Assembly (NCBI GenBank): GCA_003050565.1
Contig: PEBW01000001.1
Span: 186,001 to 250,000, forward strand
Length of the DNA: 64,000 nucleotides
Reading direction: 5' to 3'
From: Brockia lithotrophica
Lineage (GTDB): Bacteria; Bacillota; Bacilli; Thermicanales; DSM-22653
Part shown: one piece after another, positions 46,714-55,549 of the stretch
Position numbering within the stretch: the first letter of the stretch is position 1
How the letters are laid out: each line of letters starts with the position of its first letter
Program-made: the position numbers and the translations under genes
The notes under the pieces: generated by a model
Database searches by the model: none
What the model was told of the DNA's origin: nothing
Seen by the model: the letters and a program-made list of their open reading frames with translations, nothing else

Positions 46714-48233
46714 GAGTTCACCTCCTTGGAACCGCGAGAGGTCGGACCCTTCCGCCGTATCTTTTCCCAGATCTCCGCGGCAAGTTCGGAAAACTCCCGA
46801 AGGACGTAAATGCGCCGCTGGGTGAGCGGGCGGTTCGTGAGCACTTGAAGGAGAAGGGACACTTCCGAAAGCGGTTTCGCCTCCCCCCTCCGATCGTACA
46901 CGTAGACGTGGAGGTCTTCGGCACCTGCCGCCTTCCCGTTCTTTCCCGGGGAAAAGAAGGTATCCTTGTACGGAACCGTATCCGTGGAATCGTAGGCTAC
47001 GGCGTACTCCCGGACCTCCTCCTCACTCCATCCGGAAAGGGAAGGGGGGTTGCGGCGGCGGAGTTCCTCGAGAAAGGCGTCGCGGAAGAGGATGTAAACG
47101 CGGGGAAACTCACCCCCTTCGGACGCCTTCGAAGGGGAAACCTCAGGCGCGGTGGGGTCGTCGTCCTCTTCGACGTCCAGCCCGCGCATGGGCCGCCTGG
47201 CCCAAAGATCTTCCGCGAGCTTCCGGAGAACCGGATCGCGGCACGTACGGCGTACGTCGCTTACAAACGCCCATACGCTCTCGTCCGTGAGGGAGAGATA
47301 CGTTGCGACGTCTTCGGGACGTTCCGGACGCAAATCCCCACGGAGGAAGGCGACGAGCGGCCCATCCCCCTTATACATCCCCCGCAGGGCGAGGTCCCGC
47401 GCTCGGCGAAAGAGCGAACGCGCGAGGATTTCCGCGCCGCGGGTTGTCTTGTGGAGGTAAACGTGCTTATACATATAGTATCGAGCCATGAAGAAGTCTT
47501 CCGCGATGCTCACGCCCTTTTCGCGGTCGAGGCCAACCTCGATGGCGCCGTGCACGCGTCCCAATCGGAGCGAGTGGATGAGCCAAGGCAGGTCAAAGCG
47601 CCCGTAGTGCGCCCCCGTCATGTAGGCGTCGCGGACGAGGTAGTCCATGCGGTCTACGTCGAGCTGGCTCGCCAAAAGCTTCCGCAGGGCGACCTCTCCG
47701 GGTTCCTCCGCGGGAGCGGCAGGACCGTGCGGGCGTTCGAGGATGCGCGCGACGGCCTCGGGGAGGTCGATTCCCCCCTTGTGCGGAGAAGAACCCGCGC
47801 GCTCGAGGACATCGCGCACGGCCGCATCGTGGCGGACCACCGCCGCACTCCACACTTCGTGCGGCGTGTGTACGGCGTCCTCCAAGGCGTGCGAAAACGG
47901 GCCGTGTCCGACGTCGTGAAGGAGCGCAGCGGCGAGGGCTACCTTTCGTCGCTCGAGCAGAGCCTCGATGGCCTCGCGGTCCTCGGGAGAGCGCGATCGG
48001 AGTTCCGCCCGGTCCTCGCGAAAGCGGTCGAGAACGCGGCGCATGAGGTGCGCCACGCCGAGGGAATGAAGAAAACGCGTGTGCTGGGCTCCGGGATAGA
48101 CGAAGAACGACAGCCCAAGCTGGCGGATGTGATGCAACCGCTGAAAGGCGGGCGTATCCACGAGGTCGAAGAGGAAGGCGTCTTCGTCGGCAAAGACGAT
48201 GAGGTCGTGCAGCGGATCGCGAATCGCCCGCAC
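46710..48233 (-). CDS. HD-domain phosphohydrolase (YwfO / dNTPase-like)
   Basis: N-terminus VRAIRDPLHDLIVFADEDAF and TPAFQRLHHIRQLGLSFFVY are characteristic of the YwfO/SAMHD1-like branch. Metal ligands are in TRFLHSLGVAHLM (first His), LLHDVGHGPFSHALED (HD pair) and LDVDRMDYLVRDA (distal Asp). Likely hydrolyses (d)NTPs or other phosphate esters. I chose the GTG at 48233, preceded by GAGGAGGG; the longer frame is not supported. 507 residues, longer than the Bacillus protein, with an acidic insertion near residues 345-365. Translationally coupled to ppc. Confidence 0.88.
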   Translation of the reverse strand: MRAIRDPLHDLIVFADEDAFLFDLVDTPAFQRLHHIRQLGLSFFVYPGAQHTRFLHSLGVAHLMRRVLDRFREDRAELRSRSPEDREAIEALLERRKVALAAALLHDVGHGPFSHALEDAVHTPHEVWSAAVVRHDAAVRDVLERAGSSPHKGGIDLPEAVARILERPHGPAAPAEEPGEVALRKLLASQLDVDRMDYLVRDAYMTGAHYGRFDLPWLIHSLRLGRVHGAIEVGLDREKGVSIAEDFFMARYYMYKHVYLHKTTRGAEILARSLFRRARDLALRGMYKGDGPLVAFLRGDLRPERPEDVATYLSLTDESVWAFVSDVRRTCRDPVLRKLAEDLWARRPMRGLDVEEDDDPTAPEVSPSKASEGGEFPRVYILFRDAFLEELRRRNPPSLSGWSEEEVREYAVAYDSTDTVPYKDTFFSPGKNGKAAGAEDLHVYVYDRRGEAKPLSEVSLLLQVLTNRPLTQRRIYVLREFSELAAEIWEKIRRKGPTSRGSKEVNS

Positions 48234-48328
48234 GGTAAACCCTCCTCGCTGCCGCCGGGTTCCGCAGGACGCCGGCGGCCGGTAGGCAATCCTCCAACGC
48301 CGCATGTTCGGGGAAGGGGGCTTCCCGG

Positions 48329-49417
48329 TTGAACGACCAACCTCCCAAGCGCATCGTCCTCACCGGCGGCGGGACGGCCGGGCACGTGATGGTCAACGTA
48401 GCGTTGATCCCGCACCTCCGTGCCCGCGGCTGGGAGGTGCACTACGTGGGGTCGCCTGCAGGGATCGAACGCGACCTCATCGCCCGCATCGACCCTCCCG
48501 TACCCTACACCGCCGTAAAAAGCGGGAAACTTCGAAGATACCTGGACTACAGGAATTTTATCGATCCCTTCCGCGTCCTGCAAGGAAGCGTCCAGGCTGC
48601 GCGCGTCCTCGGGCAACTTCGCCCGCGCGCGGTCTTTTCCAAGGGAGGATTTGTTGCCGTCCCCGTGGTTTGGGCGGCGGCTCTACGGGGGATTCCCGTT
48701 CTCCTTCACGAGTCCGACCTCACTCCCGGCCTCGCAAACCGACTGTCCCTACCCTTCGCCGCGGAGGTCTTCGTCACCTTTCCCGAGAGCGCGGCGTTTT
48801 TCCCCCGGAAAAAGAAGGTGGTTCCCGTGGGCCCCATCGTGCGCGAAGAGCTCACACGAGGCGATCCCGCCCGCGGGAGGTCGATCTGCGGTTTCTCGTC
48901 CCGACGACCGACCCTCCTGGTCATGGGGGGGAGCCTGGGAGCGGAGCCGATCAACCGCGCGCTCCGCGCCGCGCTCCCCCTCCTCGGCACCTTTCAAATC
49001 CTCCACCTCACGGGCCGCGGACGAATCGATCCTACGACGCAGGTCGCGGGGTACTGCCAGCAGGAGTTCCTCTACGAAGAGCTTCCGGACGCCTTGGCCA
49101 TGGCCGACCTCGTCGTCTCGCGGGCGGGGAGCACGGCGATCTTCGAACTCTTCGCCCTGCGAAAGCCGATGCTCCTCGTTCCGCTTCCGCGCGGAAAGGG
49201 ACGCGGCGATCAGGTGGAAAACGCCCGCTACTTCGAAGACCGCGGGTGGGCGCGCGTGCTTCCCGAAGAAGACCTCACGCCGGAACGCCTCGCCGAAGAA
49301 ATCCGTCGTCTCTACCGCGAACGCGAAGCGTACGTGCGCCGCATGGAAGCCGCGGCCGAGAGCCTGGGCAACGGCCTCGAGACGATCGTCGCGCACCTTG
49401 AAGCGCTTGCGCGCTGA
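48329..49417 (+). CDS. murG: UDP-GlcNAc:lipid I GlcNAc transferase (MurG family)
   Basis: Makes lipid II for peptidoglycan on the inner membrane face. IVLTGGGTAGHVMVNVALIP is the GT-B donor loop (GGTAGH; most MurG have a Thr-Pro next), YVGSPAGIERDLI, VFSKGGFVAVPVVWAA, VLLHESDLTPGLANR and LVVSRAGSTAIFELFALRKP are typical. TTG at 48329 follows AAGGGGG. 362 residues. It is alone, outside any division/cell-wall cluster, like the second MurG type of some Firmicutes. Confidence 0.92.
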   Translation: MNDQPPKRIVLTGGGTAGHVMVNVALIPHLRARGWEVHYVGSPAGIERDLIARIDPPVPYTAVKSGKLRRYLDYRNFIDPFRVLQGSVQAARVLGQLRPRAVFSKGGFVAVPVVWAAALRGIPVLLHESDLTPGLANRLSLPFAAEVFVTFPESAAFFPRKKKVVPVGPIVREELTRGDPARGRSICGFSSRRPTLLVMGGSLGAEPINRALRAALPLLGTFQILHLTGRGRIDPTTQVAGYCQQEFLYEELPDALAMADLVVSRAGSTAIFELFALRKPMLLVPLPRGKGRGDQVENARYFEDRGWARVLPEEDLTPERLAEEIRRLYREREAYVRRMEAAAESLGNGLETIVAHLEALAR

Positions 49418-49496
49418 GGGAAAACGGGCGTCCCGTGCACAGGCTCCCGTCCCTCCGCATAGGGTGAAAGGGAAATCGCCTACAGGAGGGACGGGG

Positions 49497-50204
49497 ATGG
49501 AGGAATTCGTGCGTATCGGCGACCGCTTCCCCGAGATGGAAGTTCTCACGACACAGGGAACCTTTCGGCTCCCCGAACACTTCCGCGGCCGGTGGTTCGT
49601 GCTCTTCAGCCACCCAGGGGACTTCACCCCCGTGTGCACGAGCGAATTCCTCTCCTTCGAGCGCCACATCAACGAATTTCGCCGCATGAATACGGAGCTC
49701 ATCGGCCTCTCCGTCGACGAAGTGTACGCCCACCTGAAGTGGCTCGAGTGGATCCAACAGAAGTTCGGGATCCCGATCACCTTTCCCGTAATCGCGGATC
49801 CCCTGGGACGCGTGGCGAGCCGCCTGGGCATGTTGCCGCGCGAGGGCACCGCCACCGTCCGCTCCGTCTTCGTCGTGGACGAAGCGGGGACCGTCCGCCT
49901 CATCCTGAACTATCCCGCAGAGGTAGGACGCAACATCCCGGAGATCGTCCGCGCGGTACGCGCTCTGCGCCTAGCCACCAGCCTACACGTCTCCACCCCG
50001 GCAAACTGGCCGCAAAACGAAATCATCGGCGCCCAAATCTTCCTCCCACCGCCGCGGACGGGCGAGGAAATCCGCGAGCGCTACGAGCAGATGAAAAAAG
50101 GCGAGATTCAGTGCTTTGACTGGTGGATGTGCGTGGCACAGGCCCAGGACGAAAAAAAGGCGCCCCCGACCAAGCGGACGGACGCAGCCTCGACCTCTCC
50201 GTAG
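49497..50204 (+). CDS. Prx6-type peroxiredoxin
   Basis: Thiol peroxidase reducing H2O2 and organic peroxides. Peroxidatic Cys lies in SHPGDFTPVCTSEF. The C-terminal CFDWWMC (two Cys five apart) matches the pattern of the archaeal-type Prx6 enzymes, in which these Cys take part in resolution. RSVFVVDEAGTVRLIL and YPAEVGRNIPEI are family features. ATG at 49497 with AGGAGGG. 235 residues. Ends in a bidirectional terminator. Confidence 0.93.
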   Translation: MEEFVRIGDRFPEMEVLTTQGTFRLPEHFRGRWFVLFSHPGDFTPVCTSEFLSFERHINEFRRMNTELIGLSVDEVYAHLKWLEWIQQKFGIPITFPVIADPLGRVASRLGMLPREGTATVRSVFVVDEAGTVRLILNYPAEVGRNIPEIVRAVRALRLATSLHVSTPANWPQNEIIGAQIFLPPPRTGEEIRERYEQMKKGEIQCFDWWMCVAQAQDEKKAPPTKRTDAASTSP

Positions 50205-50248
50205 GCGCAGCGTCCCAGAAGAAGAACGCCGAGACGCGGCGGAAAAGA

Positions 50249-50279
50249 AAAGGCCCCGGCCTCACGGCACGGGGCCTTT
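50249..50279. terminator. Bidirectional terminator (peroxiredoxin / carboxypeptidase)
   Basis: Stem AAAGGCCCCG / CGGGGCCTTT with an 11-base loop; A-run on the left and T-run on the right make it suitable for both converging genes. Confidence 0.8.
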
Positions 50280-50312
50280 GCCTCAAGGATTTTTCCCCGG
50301 AAAACCGGCGGA

Positions 50313-51248
50313 CTAGGGCGCCTGCCCGGAGACCGGAGCGCGTCGGGCGAGGTACTCCTCCAACACCTCCCCCGTTCGCGCCATTTCCAAGGCCGCCTCG
50401 CGCCCCACGTACCGAAAGTGCCAAGGCTCGAACACCACGCGCGTCACGTGTTCCTTGCCCCGAGGGTAGCGGAGGACAAACCCGTACTCCGGCGCGTGCG
50501 CTGCGAGCCACTGCCCAAAGGGAGTGTTGGCAAACGTGGCATCCATGCCGCGACCTTCTTCCAGAATGTCCGCCGCAAGCCCCGTCTGGTGTTCGCTCGC
50601 CCCCGGAGGCGCCACGCTGTAGATGCGGGGCTCCCCTGCCGGGTTCCCGTACAGCGTGGCTTGAAGCTCGTAGGAGCGGAAGCCGGAGACGAGGAGGGGG
50701 TGAAAGCCGGCCGCCTGGGCGTCGCGAAAGAGCGCTTCGACGGCCTGGGCCGCCTCCCTTCTCAGGAGCGCCCGCTCGTCCCCCCAGGCGCTCCGCACGC
50801 TCACGCGCACGAGGTCCGGCGGGCGATACCCTTGGGGAAGGCGGCGCTCGGCGTTTACGAGGACGAGGATGCTCTCCCGTTCCGCCGGTGGGACGATCGT
50901 GGGCGAAGCGGGAGAACTTTGCGGCGGCGGAGTTGAAGGCTTCGGAGGCGGTTCCGGGGGCGGAGTTTGCCCGGGGGGAGGCGCAGGTGGCTCGGAAGGC
51001 GACGGGTCCCGTGGGTTTTCCCGATCGTCGGGAACCGAGGTTTGCGGAGGGGGAGGCGGCGGAAGATCTCGGCGCGGATCGCCCGAAGAGGTATCGGAAG
51101 GGGGAGACGACAGCGCGGAAGGAGTCGAATCCTTCTCGGTACAACCTGCAAGCAAAAGGAGGAAAAGGAGGATCGCCCATATCCCCGGCGCCACGCGGAA
51201 ACTCCTCCCGCTTGCTTCGGACTCCCGCCTTCCTCTGCTACGCGGCAT
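50313..51248 (-). CDS. VanY-type D-alanyl-D-alanine carboxypeptidase lipoprotein
   Basis: Zinc peptidase trimming peptidoglycan stem peptides. Basic N-terminus, hydrophobic IWAILLFLLLLAGC with lipobox Cys36, then a Pro-rich linker (about residues 45-115). The catalytic domain has SGFRSYELQATLYG, Zn motif SEHQTGLAADI and EPWHFRYVG. ATG at 51248 follows GGGGAGG. 311 residues. Next gene upstream is another peptidoglycan hydrolase. Confidence 0.9.
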   Translation of the reverse strand: MPRSRGRRESEASGRSFRVAPGIWAILLFLLLLAGCTEKDSTPSALSSPPSDTSSGDPRRDLPPPPPPQTSVPDDRENPRDPSPSEPPAPPPGQTPPPEPPPKPSTPPPQSSPASPTIVPPAERESILVLVNAERRLPQGYRPPDLVRVSVRSAWGDERALLRREAAQAVEALFRDAQAAGFHPLLVSGFRSYELQATLYGNPAGEPRIYSVAPPGASEHQTGLAADILEEGRGMDATFANTPFGQWLAAHAPEYGFVLRYPRGKEHVTRVVFEPWHFRYVGREAALEMARTGEVLEEYLARRAPVSGQAP

Positions 51249-51376
51249 CGAAATCCTCCCCTACGAAACGTCCTTCTCTCGAGGAGTATACTCCGAAATC
51301 CCCTACTAGGAAACCGGCGCAACGCATCCGCAGGGAAAGAGAAAGCTTCATGCGAACGACGTGCTTCGGCGAAAGA

Positions 51377-52306
51377 TCAGGGCCGGCTCACGAGCGTGAG
51401 GGGATCCACGGACCGTCCGCTCACCCACGTGCCGAAGTGAAGGTGGGGACCCGTACTCCTCCCCGTGTTCCCCGAAAGGCCGAGGGTTTGACCCAGGGAA
51501 ACGCGCTGGCCGACCTGCACGTCCACCCGGCTCAGGTGCCCGTAAAAGGAGGTTACGCCGTCGCCGTGGTCGATGCGGACGTAAAGTCCGTAACCCCCGT
51601 TCCACCCGGCATACGCCACCGTGCCGGCGCGAAACGCGTAGACGGGCGTTCCCGAAGGGGCTGCGATGTCGATCCCGTCGTGAAACTTCTCTTGACCGTC
51701 AATAGGATCGATCCGCGTTCCCCACGTACTCGTGATCGTCCGATACGATACGGGAAGGGGCCACACGGACGCCGGGCGCGTGTACTCCGCAGCGATGTAC
51801 GCCACTTTGCCCCTATACACCGTCCGGTACCAGTTGTACGGTGAACCCCGGACGAGGTGAACCACTTCGACGCGTTCTCCCCGCCGCAGCTGGCCCAAAA
51901 TGGCGTACCCGGTTCCCGGACCGCTTCGAACGTTGAGGACGTCCGCCGTCACCTCGACGACGGGCCACCCGCGAATCACGCGCGTGTAGGCGCCGGAAAT
52001 CCACCCCCGGCCCGCGACGTGGTACCACGTGCTTACGCCGTCGATCGTTTGCCCCTCGGGCGTGAGGTCGTCCACCGTGACCTTTTGCCCGCGGTACAAG
52101 ACGCCGACGATGCGCGCGTTCGTCGTCGGCGCTTCGCGGATGTTGAGGGCGTCCGCCGTGACCTCGACTTCTGCCGTAGGCTCGGACGGCGGCCCGTCCG
52201 CTCGGACCGTGGCGGGGAAGAGAAAGCTCGTCCAAAGCAGGAAAAAAACCAGCGCGCTTCCTGCCAGGCGTGCCGCTCTGCGCCTGCGTTTTCCAGAAAA
52301 CACCAC
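51377..52306 (-). CDS. Secreted M23 peptidase with two SH3 domains
   Basis: Likely cell-wall endopeptidase. Signal peptide GSALVFFLLWTSFLFPATVRA, two bacterial SH3 domains (VTADALNIREAPTTNARIVG and VTADVLNVRSGPGTGYAILG), then a LytM/M23 domain with Zn ligands in FHDGIDIAAPSGTPV and HLHFGTW. I chose the GTG at 52306, with AAAGGAGG seven bases upstream, over ATGs at 52327 and 52360, because the ATG at 52327 overlaps the SD. 309 residues. Intact active-site residues suggest it is active. Confidence 0.92.
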   Translation of the reverse strand: MVFSGKRRRRAARLAGSALVFFLLWTSFLFPATVRADGPPSEPTAEVEVTADALNIREAPTTNARIVGVLYRGQKVTVDDLTPEGQTIDGVSTWYHVAGRGWISGAYTRVIRGWPVVEVTADVLNVRSGPGTGYAILGQLRRGERVEVVHLVRGSPYNWYRTVYRGKVAYIAAEYTRPASVWPLPVSYRTITSTWGTRIDPIDGQEKFHDGIDIAAPSGTPVYAFRAGTVAYAGWNGGYGLYVRIDHGDGVTSFYGHLSRVDVQVGQRVSLGQTLGLSGNTGRSTGPHLHFGTWVSGRSVDPLTLVSRP

Positions 52307-52410
52307 TCTCCGGCCTCCTTTCCTCATCGAGTGGGAATCTGAGATATTCCCCGAATTCATTCTACTAGGGGTTCCCCTCCTTTTGTGTAAATTTTTGGTT
52401 AAGGAAGGAC

Positions 52411-52444
52411 AAAAAAAAGCTCCCGAGAAGTCTCTCCTCGGGAG
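52411..52444 (-). terminator. Terminator after the small ORF downstream of nagB
   Basis: Minus strand: 8-bp stem CTCCCGAG / CTCGGGAG with a 9-base loop followed by eight T residues (plus-strand A-run 52411-52418). It lies about 175 bases past nagB but only 10 past the 45-codon ORF at 52454-52591. Confidence 0.85.
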
Positions 52445-52453
52445 AAGGCGTCG

Positions 52454-52591
52454 TTATTTCGCGAGGCCGCAAACGCAAAACGCGAGAAAGAACGGCGAGA
52501 TCGCCCGGTCTCGGTTCCCGCTCCGCGCAGCGAGGAAGAAGAACCCAGAGAACGCAAGGGCGAGACCCAAGAACGCCTTTCGGGGGCGCAC
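52454..52591 (-). CDS. Possible 45-residue membrane microprotein
   Basis: Reading frame from GTG (52591) to TAA (52454), or from TTG at 52570. It has two short hydrophobic stretches, AFLGLALAFSGFFFLAA and ISPFFLAFCVCGLA, joined by a polar RSGNRDRA loop. A strong terminator follows at once, which explains why the transcript runs so far past nagB. AAAGG precedes the TTG; the SD for the GTG is distant. No homology recognised. The alternative is an untranslated 3' region or small RNA. Confidence 0.4.
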   Translation of the reverse strand: MRPRKAFLGLALAFSGFFFLAARSGNRDRAISPFFLAFCVCGLAK

Positions 52592-52618
52592 GGGAGAAGA
52601 GTTCCACCCTCAGCAACT

Positions 52619-53353
52619 CTATACGCGTACGCGCGAGAGCGCTGCTTCGTCCGCGATTACCCACACCTCGGGATGGCGGTGGAGGGAAGAAGCGGGAAGC
52701 TCGGGGTCGAAATCGTTCAGCGAAAAGAGCCTGGCCATCGCCTCGGCTTTGCTCTCGCCGCTCGCCAGGAGGATGATCTCGCGGGCGCGGAGGATCGTCC
52801 CAAGGCCCATGGTGATGGCGTGTGTGGGAACCTCCTCCGGACGGTCGAAGAAGCGGGCGTTTGCCCGGCGGGTGCTTTCCGTAAGTTCGACCACGTGCGT
52901 ACGGCTGTCCAAGGAGGTTCCCGGCTCGTTGAACCCGATGTGCCCGTTCGGGCCGATGCCGAGAACCTGCAGGTCTATCCCTCCGGCGGCTTCGATGGCC
53001 GCCTCGTAGCGCGCGCACTCCTCAGCGAGGTCCGGCGCGATTCCGCTCGGAATATCCCACCGCCCCGCGGGCAAGTCGACGTGGTCGAAGAGGTGCTCCC
53101 GCATGAAGTACGCGTAGCTCTGAGGGTGGTCCGGAGCGAGGCCGACGTATTCGTCGAGGTTGAAGCTGCGGGCCTCGCGAAAGCTCAGCTTTCCCGTCCG
53201 ATAGGCAGAAACAAGCCGCTCGTACAGACCCACGGGAGTCGACCCCGTCGCCAGCCCCAAAGTGAGTCTCGGGTTGGTCGACATGCGCTCGTACACGATC
53301 GCAAAGGCTTCGTCGGACATCGCGGCGTAGTCCTTGACGCGGATGAGGCGCAT
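52619..53353 (-). CDS. nagB: Glucosamine-6-phosphate deaminase
   Basis: Interconverts glucosamine-6-phosphate and fructose-6-phosphate plus ammonia. LGLATGSTPVGLYERLV, the catalytic Asp in FNLDEYVGL, GPNGHIGFNEPGTSL (His and Glu of the active site) and THAITMGLGTIL are diagnostic. 244 residues. No nagA or sugar transporter lies nearby, so a catabolic operon is not indicated. In excess ammonia the enzyme can run towards GlcN6P. ATG at 53353 with AGGGGG eight bases upstream. Confidence 0.94.
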   Translation of the reverse strand: MRLIRVKDYAAMSDEAFAIVYERMSTNPRLTLGLATGSTPVGLYERLVSAYRTGKLSFREARSFNLDEYVGLAPDHPQSYAYFMREHLFDHVDLPAGRWDIPSGIAPDLAEECARYEAAIEAAGGIDLQVLGIGPNGHIGFNEPGTSLDSRTHVVELTESTRRANARFFDRPEEVPTHAITMGLGTILRAREIILLASGESKAEAMARLFSLNDFDPELPASSLHRHPEVWVIADEAALSRVRV

Positions 53354-53483
53354 CTCCTTCGCCCCCTACCCTTCGAATCGGTCCCCGGGGGACCACGACG
53401 AATACTTTACGCCTCCCGAAGTCCGTTGAAAAGGGGGAAATTTACGGAAGAAAATTCTGCGTTTCGGGGGCAAGGGGCGACAT

Positions 53484-54623
53484 CTACACGAGTGGGCCGA
53501 AGGGGCGACCGGCAAAAAAGGGGCGCTCTACGTTGACGATCGTCGCCCCGCCCACGACCATCTCGCCCTCGTAGAGGACGAGGGCCTGCCCCGGCGTGAC
53601 CGCCCACTGCGGTTTCGCAAAGCGAAGGGTTACGCGGTTTTCGTCGGCGGCGAGGATTACGACCTCTGCCTCCCGCTGGCGGTAGCGCGTACGCGCGGCG
53701 AGGCGCACCCCGGGAGCGGGGATCTCTCCGGCGGTCCACACAACCTCTTCCGCTTCCACACCGGAGGCGAAGAGGGAGGGATGCTCTCGTCCCTGGGCGA
53801 CGTAGAGAATTTGCCGCTCCACGTCTTTGGCGGCGACGTACCAAGGTCCTCGCTTCTCCCGACCGCGCCCGCCAAGGCGAAGTCCCTTCCGCTGGCCGTG
53901 GGTGTAGAAATGCACGCCCTCGTGCACGCCGAGGACTTCCCCGTCGTCTACGTCCCGGATTTCACCCGGAGCTTCCGGGAGAAAGGCGCGCAAGAAAGGG
54001 AGCATGTCTACTTCCCGACCGACGAAGCAAAGCCCTACGGAGTCCGGTTTTTCCGCCGTCGGAAGCCCTACGGAACGGGCAAGGGCGCGAACCTCGCGCT
54101 TCCGCCACGTGCCCAAGGGGAAGCGGAGAAAGGAAAGCACATCGGGCGAAAGCGCGTAGAGAAAGTACGACTGGTCCTTTGTCTCATCGACACCCTTGTA
54201 GAGGGCGAGGGCCCCGGCTCTTCGCGGGTGAGGGAGAAGGCGCGCGTAGTGCCCCGTCGCGAGAAATTCGGCTCCCCGCGCAAGGACGTACTCGAGAAGG
54301 AGGCCGAACTTGATCTCGCGGTTGCAGAGGACGTCGGGATTCGGAGTAAAGCCCTTCCGATAGGCGTCGAGGACCGGCGCGAGGACGCGTTCGCGGAAGG
54401 CTTCCACAAAGCGCACTTCTTCGACGGGTACGCCGAGAAACTCCCCTACGCGGCGGACGTCGGCAAAGGCGTTCCCGCCGCACGTGCCGGCGCACGGAGC
54501 ATCCCAGTTGCGCATGTGCACGCCTCGAACGTCGTACCCTTCCCTGCGCAGAAGGTACGCGACGACGGAGGAATCCACCCCTCCGGAAAGGGCGACGGCG
54601 ACCCAGCCACTTCCGCTCTTCAA
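53484..54623 (-). CDS. mnmA: tRNA-specific 2-thiouridylase MnmA
   Basis: Thiolates U34 of Lys, Glu and Gln tRNAs. PP-loop ALSGGVDSSVVAYLL, nucleophile Cys in NPDVLCNREIKFG, ATGHYARL, DQSYFLYAL, second Cys in DSVGLCFVG (usual DSQGICFIG), HGQRKGL and the C-terminal barrel. The start region MRNWDAPCAGTCGG differs from the usual WD(D)..C pattern. TTG at 54623 overlaps the degV stop (TTGA) with AGGTGA six bases upstream. 379 residues. Confidence 0.93.
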   Translation of the reverse strand: MKSGSGWVAVALSGGVDSSVVAYLLRREGYDVRGVHMRNWDAPCAGTCGGNAFADVRRVGEFLGVPVEEVRFVEAFRERVLAPVLDAYRKGFTPNPDVLCNREIKFGLLLEYVLARGAEFLATGHYARLLPHPRRAGALALYKGVDETKDQSYFLYALSPDVLSFLRFPLGTWRKREVRALARSVGLPTAEKPDSVGLCFVGREVDMLPFLRAFLPEAPGEIRDVDDGEVLGVHEGVHFYTHGQRKGLRLGGRGREKRGPWYVAAKDVERQILYVAQGREHPSLFASGVEAEEVVWTAGEIPAPGVRLAARTRYRQREAEVVILAADENRVTLRFAKPQWAVTPGQALVLYEGEMVVGGATIVNVERPFFAGRPFGPLV

Positions 54624-55498
54624 CCGATCTCACCTGCCCGTTCGGCGGCGCTCAAGGTATACCACCCGAATCCCACGGTCCCCGGGCCTACGTGCGCGGC
54701 GATGACCGGCGGAAACGTGCGGAGGACGAGTTCGATCTTGTCCCCGTAACGCCCGCGCAGTTCCTCTTCCCAGCGACGCGCCTCTTCGGCCATGTCGCAG
54801 TGGATCACGCTCACGCGTGCGAAATCGGCCCCCGCCAGGGCGCGGTCGAGTTCCGCAAACACCCGTGCCTTCGCGCGGGCGAGCGTTCGCTCCTTGTCGA
54901 ACGGGACGATCCTTCCGTCCTCGAAGGTGAGGATCGGTTTGATCCGGAGGAGAGACCCGACGATGTACTCCGCACGCGTGAGGCGGCCGCCGCGGTGCAG
55001 ATGGGAGATGTCGTCTACGACGAAGAGGGCGCGCAGGCGCGACGCCACTTCGTTCATCCAGCGGACGACGACTTCCACGGGTTTTCCGGCGCGGTGAAGG
55101 CGCATCCCCTCTTCGAGGATCCAGACCATGGGATGGACGGTCATCTTGGAGTCCACGGCGTAGAGAGGAAAACCGACCATCTCCGCTGCCTTTACCGAGG
55201 TCGCCCAGGTGCCGCTGAGCCCCGAGGAAATGTGGACGGCGATTCCCAAGTCGTAGGAGGCTTTGAGGCGCGTGTAGAGGTCCACGAACTCCCCGATCGT
55301 CGGCTGGGTCGTCGTCGGCAGGGCTCGCTCCTCGCGGAGGCGGCGAAGGAATTCGCCTTCGCCGATGTCGAGGTTTTCCCGATAGGCCCTTTCCCCGAAG
55401 ACGACGGACAAGTAGACGATGCGTACGTCGTTCGCGCGGGCAAATTCGGGGTCGATGTTCGACGTGGAGTCGATGATCCACGCGATGCGCTCGCCCAT
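54620..55498 (-). CDS. DegV family fatty-acid-binding protein
   Basis: DegV proteins bind fatty acids; related FakB proteins present them to a kinase for phosphorylation. IAWIIDSTSNIDPEFA, LPTTTQPTIGEFVDLY, AVHISSGLSGTWATS and VVDDISHLHRGGRLTRAEYI are typical. The ATG at 55498 follows GGTGA and AAGGA; the longer frame to 55537 is not needed. 292 residues. Next to degS-degU, as in Bacillus, but separated from them by a GGDEF gene. Confidence 0.9.
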   Translation of the reverse strand: MGERIAWIIDSTSNIDPEFARANDVRIVYLSVVFGERAYRENLDIGEGEFLRRLREERALPTTTQPTIGEFVDLYTRLKASYDLGIAVHISSGLSGTWATSVKAAEMVGFPLYAVDSKMTVHPMVWILEEGMRLHRAGKPVEVVVRWMNEVASRLRALFVVDDISHLHRGGRLTRAEYIVGSLLRIKPILTFEDGRIVPFDKERTLARAKARVFAELDRALAGADFARVSVIHCDMAEEARRWEEELRGRYGDKIELVLRTFPPVIAAHVGPGTVGFGWYTLSAAERAGEIG

Positions 55499-55549
55499 GG
55501 AGTCACCGTCCTTCGGTACGCGCTTTGGTTTCGGCACGTAGATGCGAAT

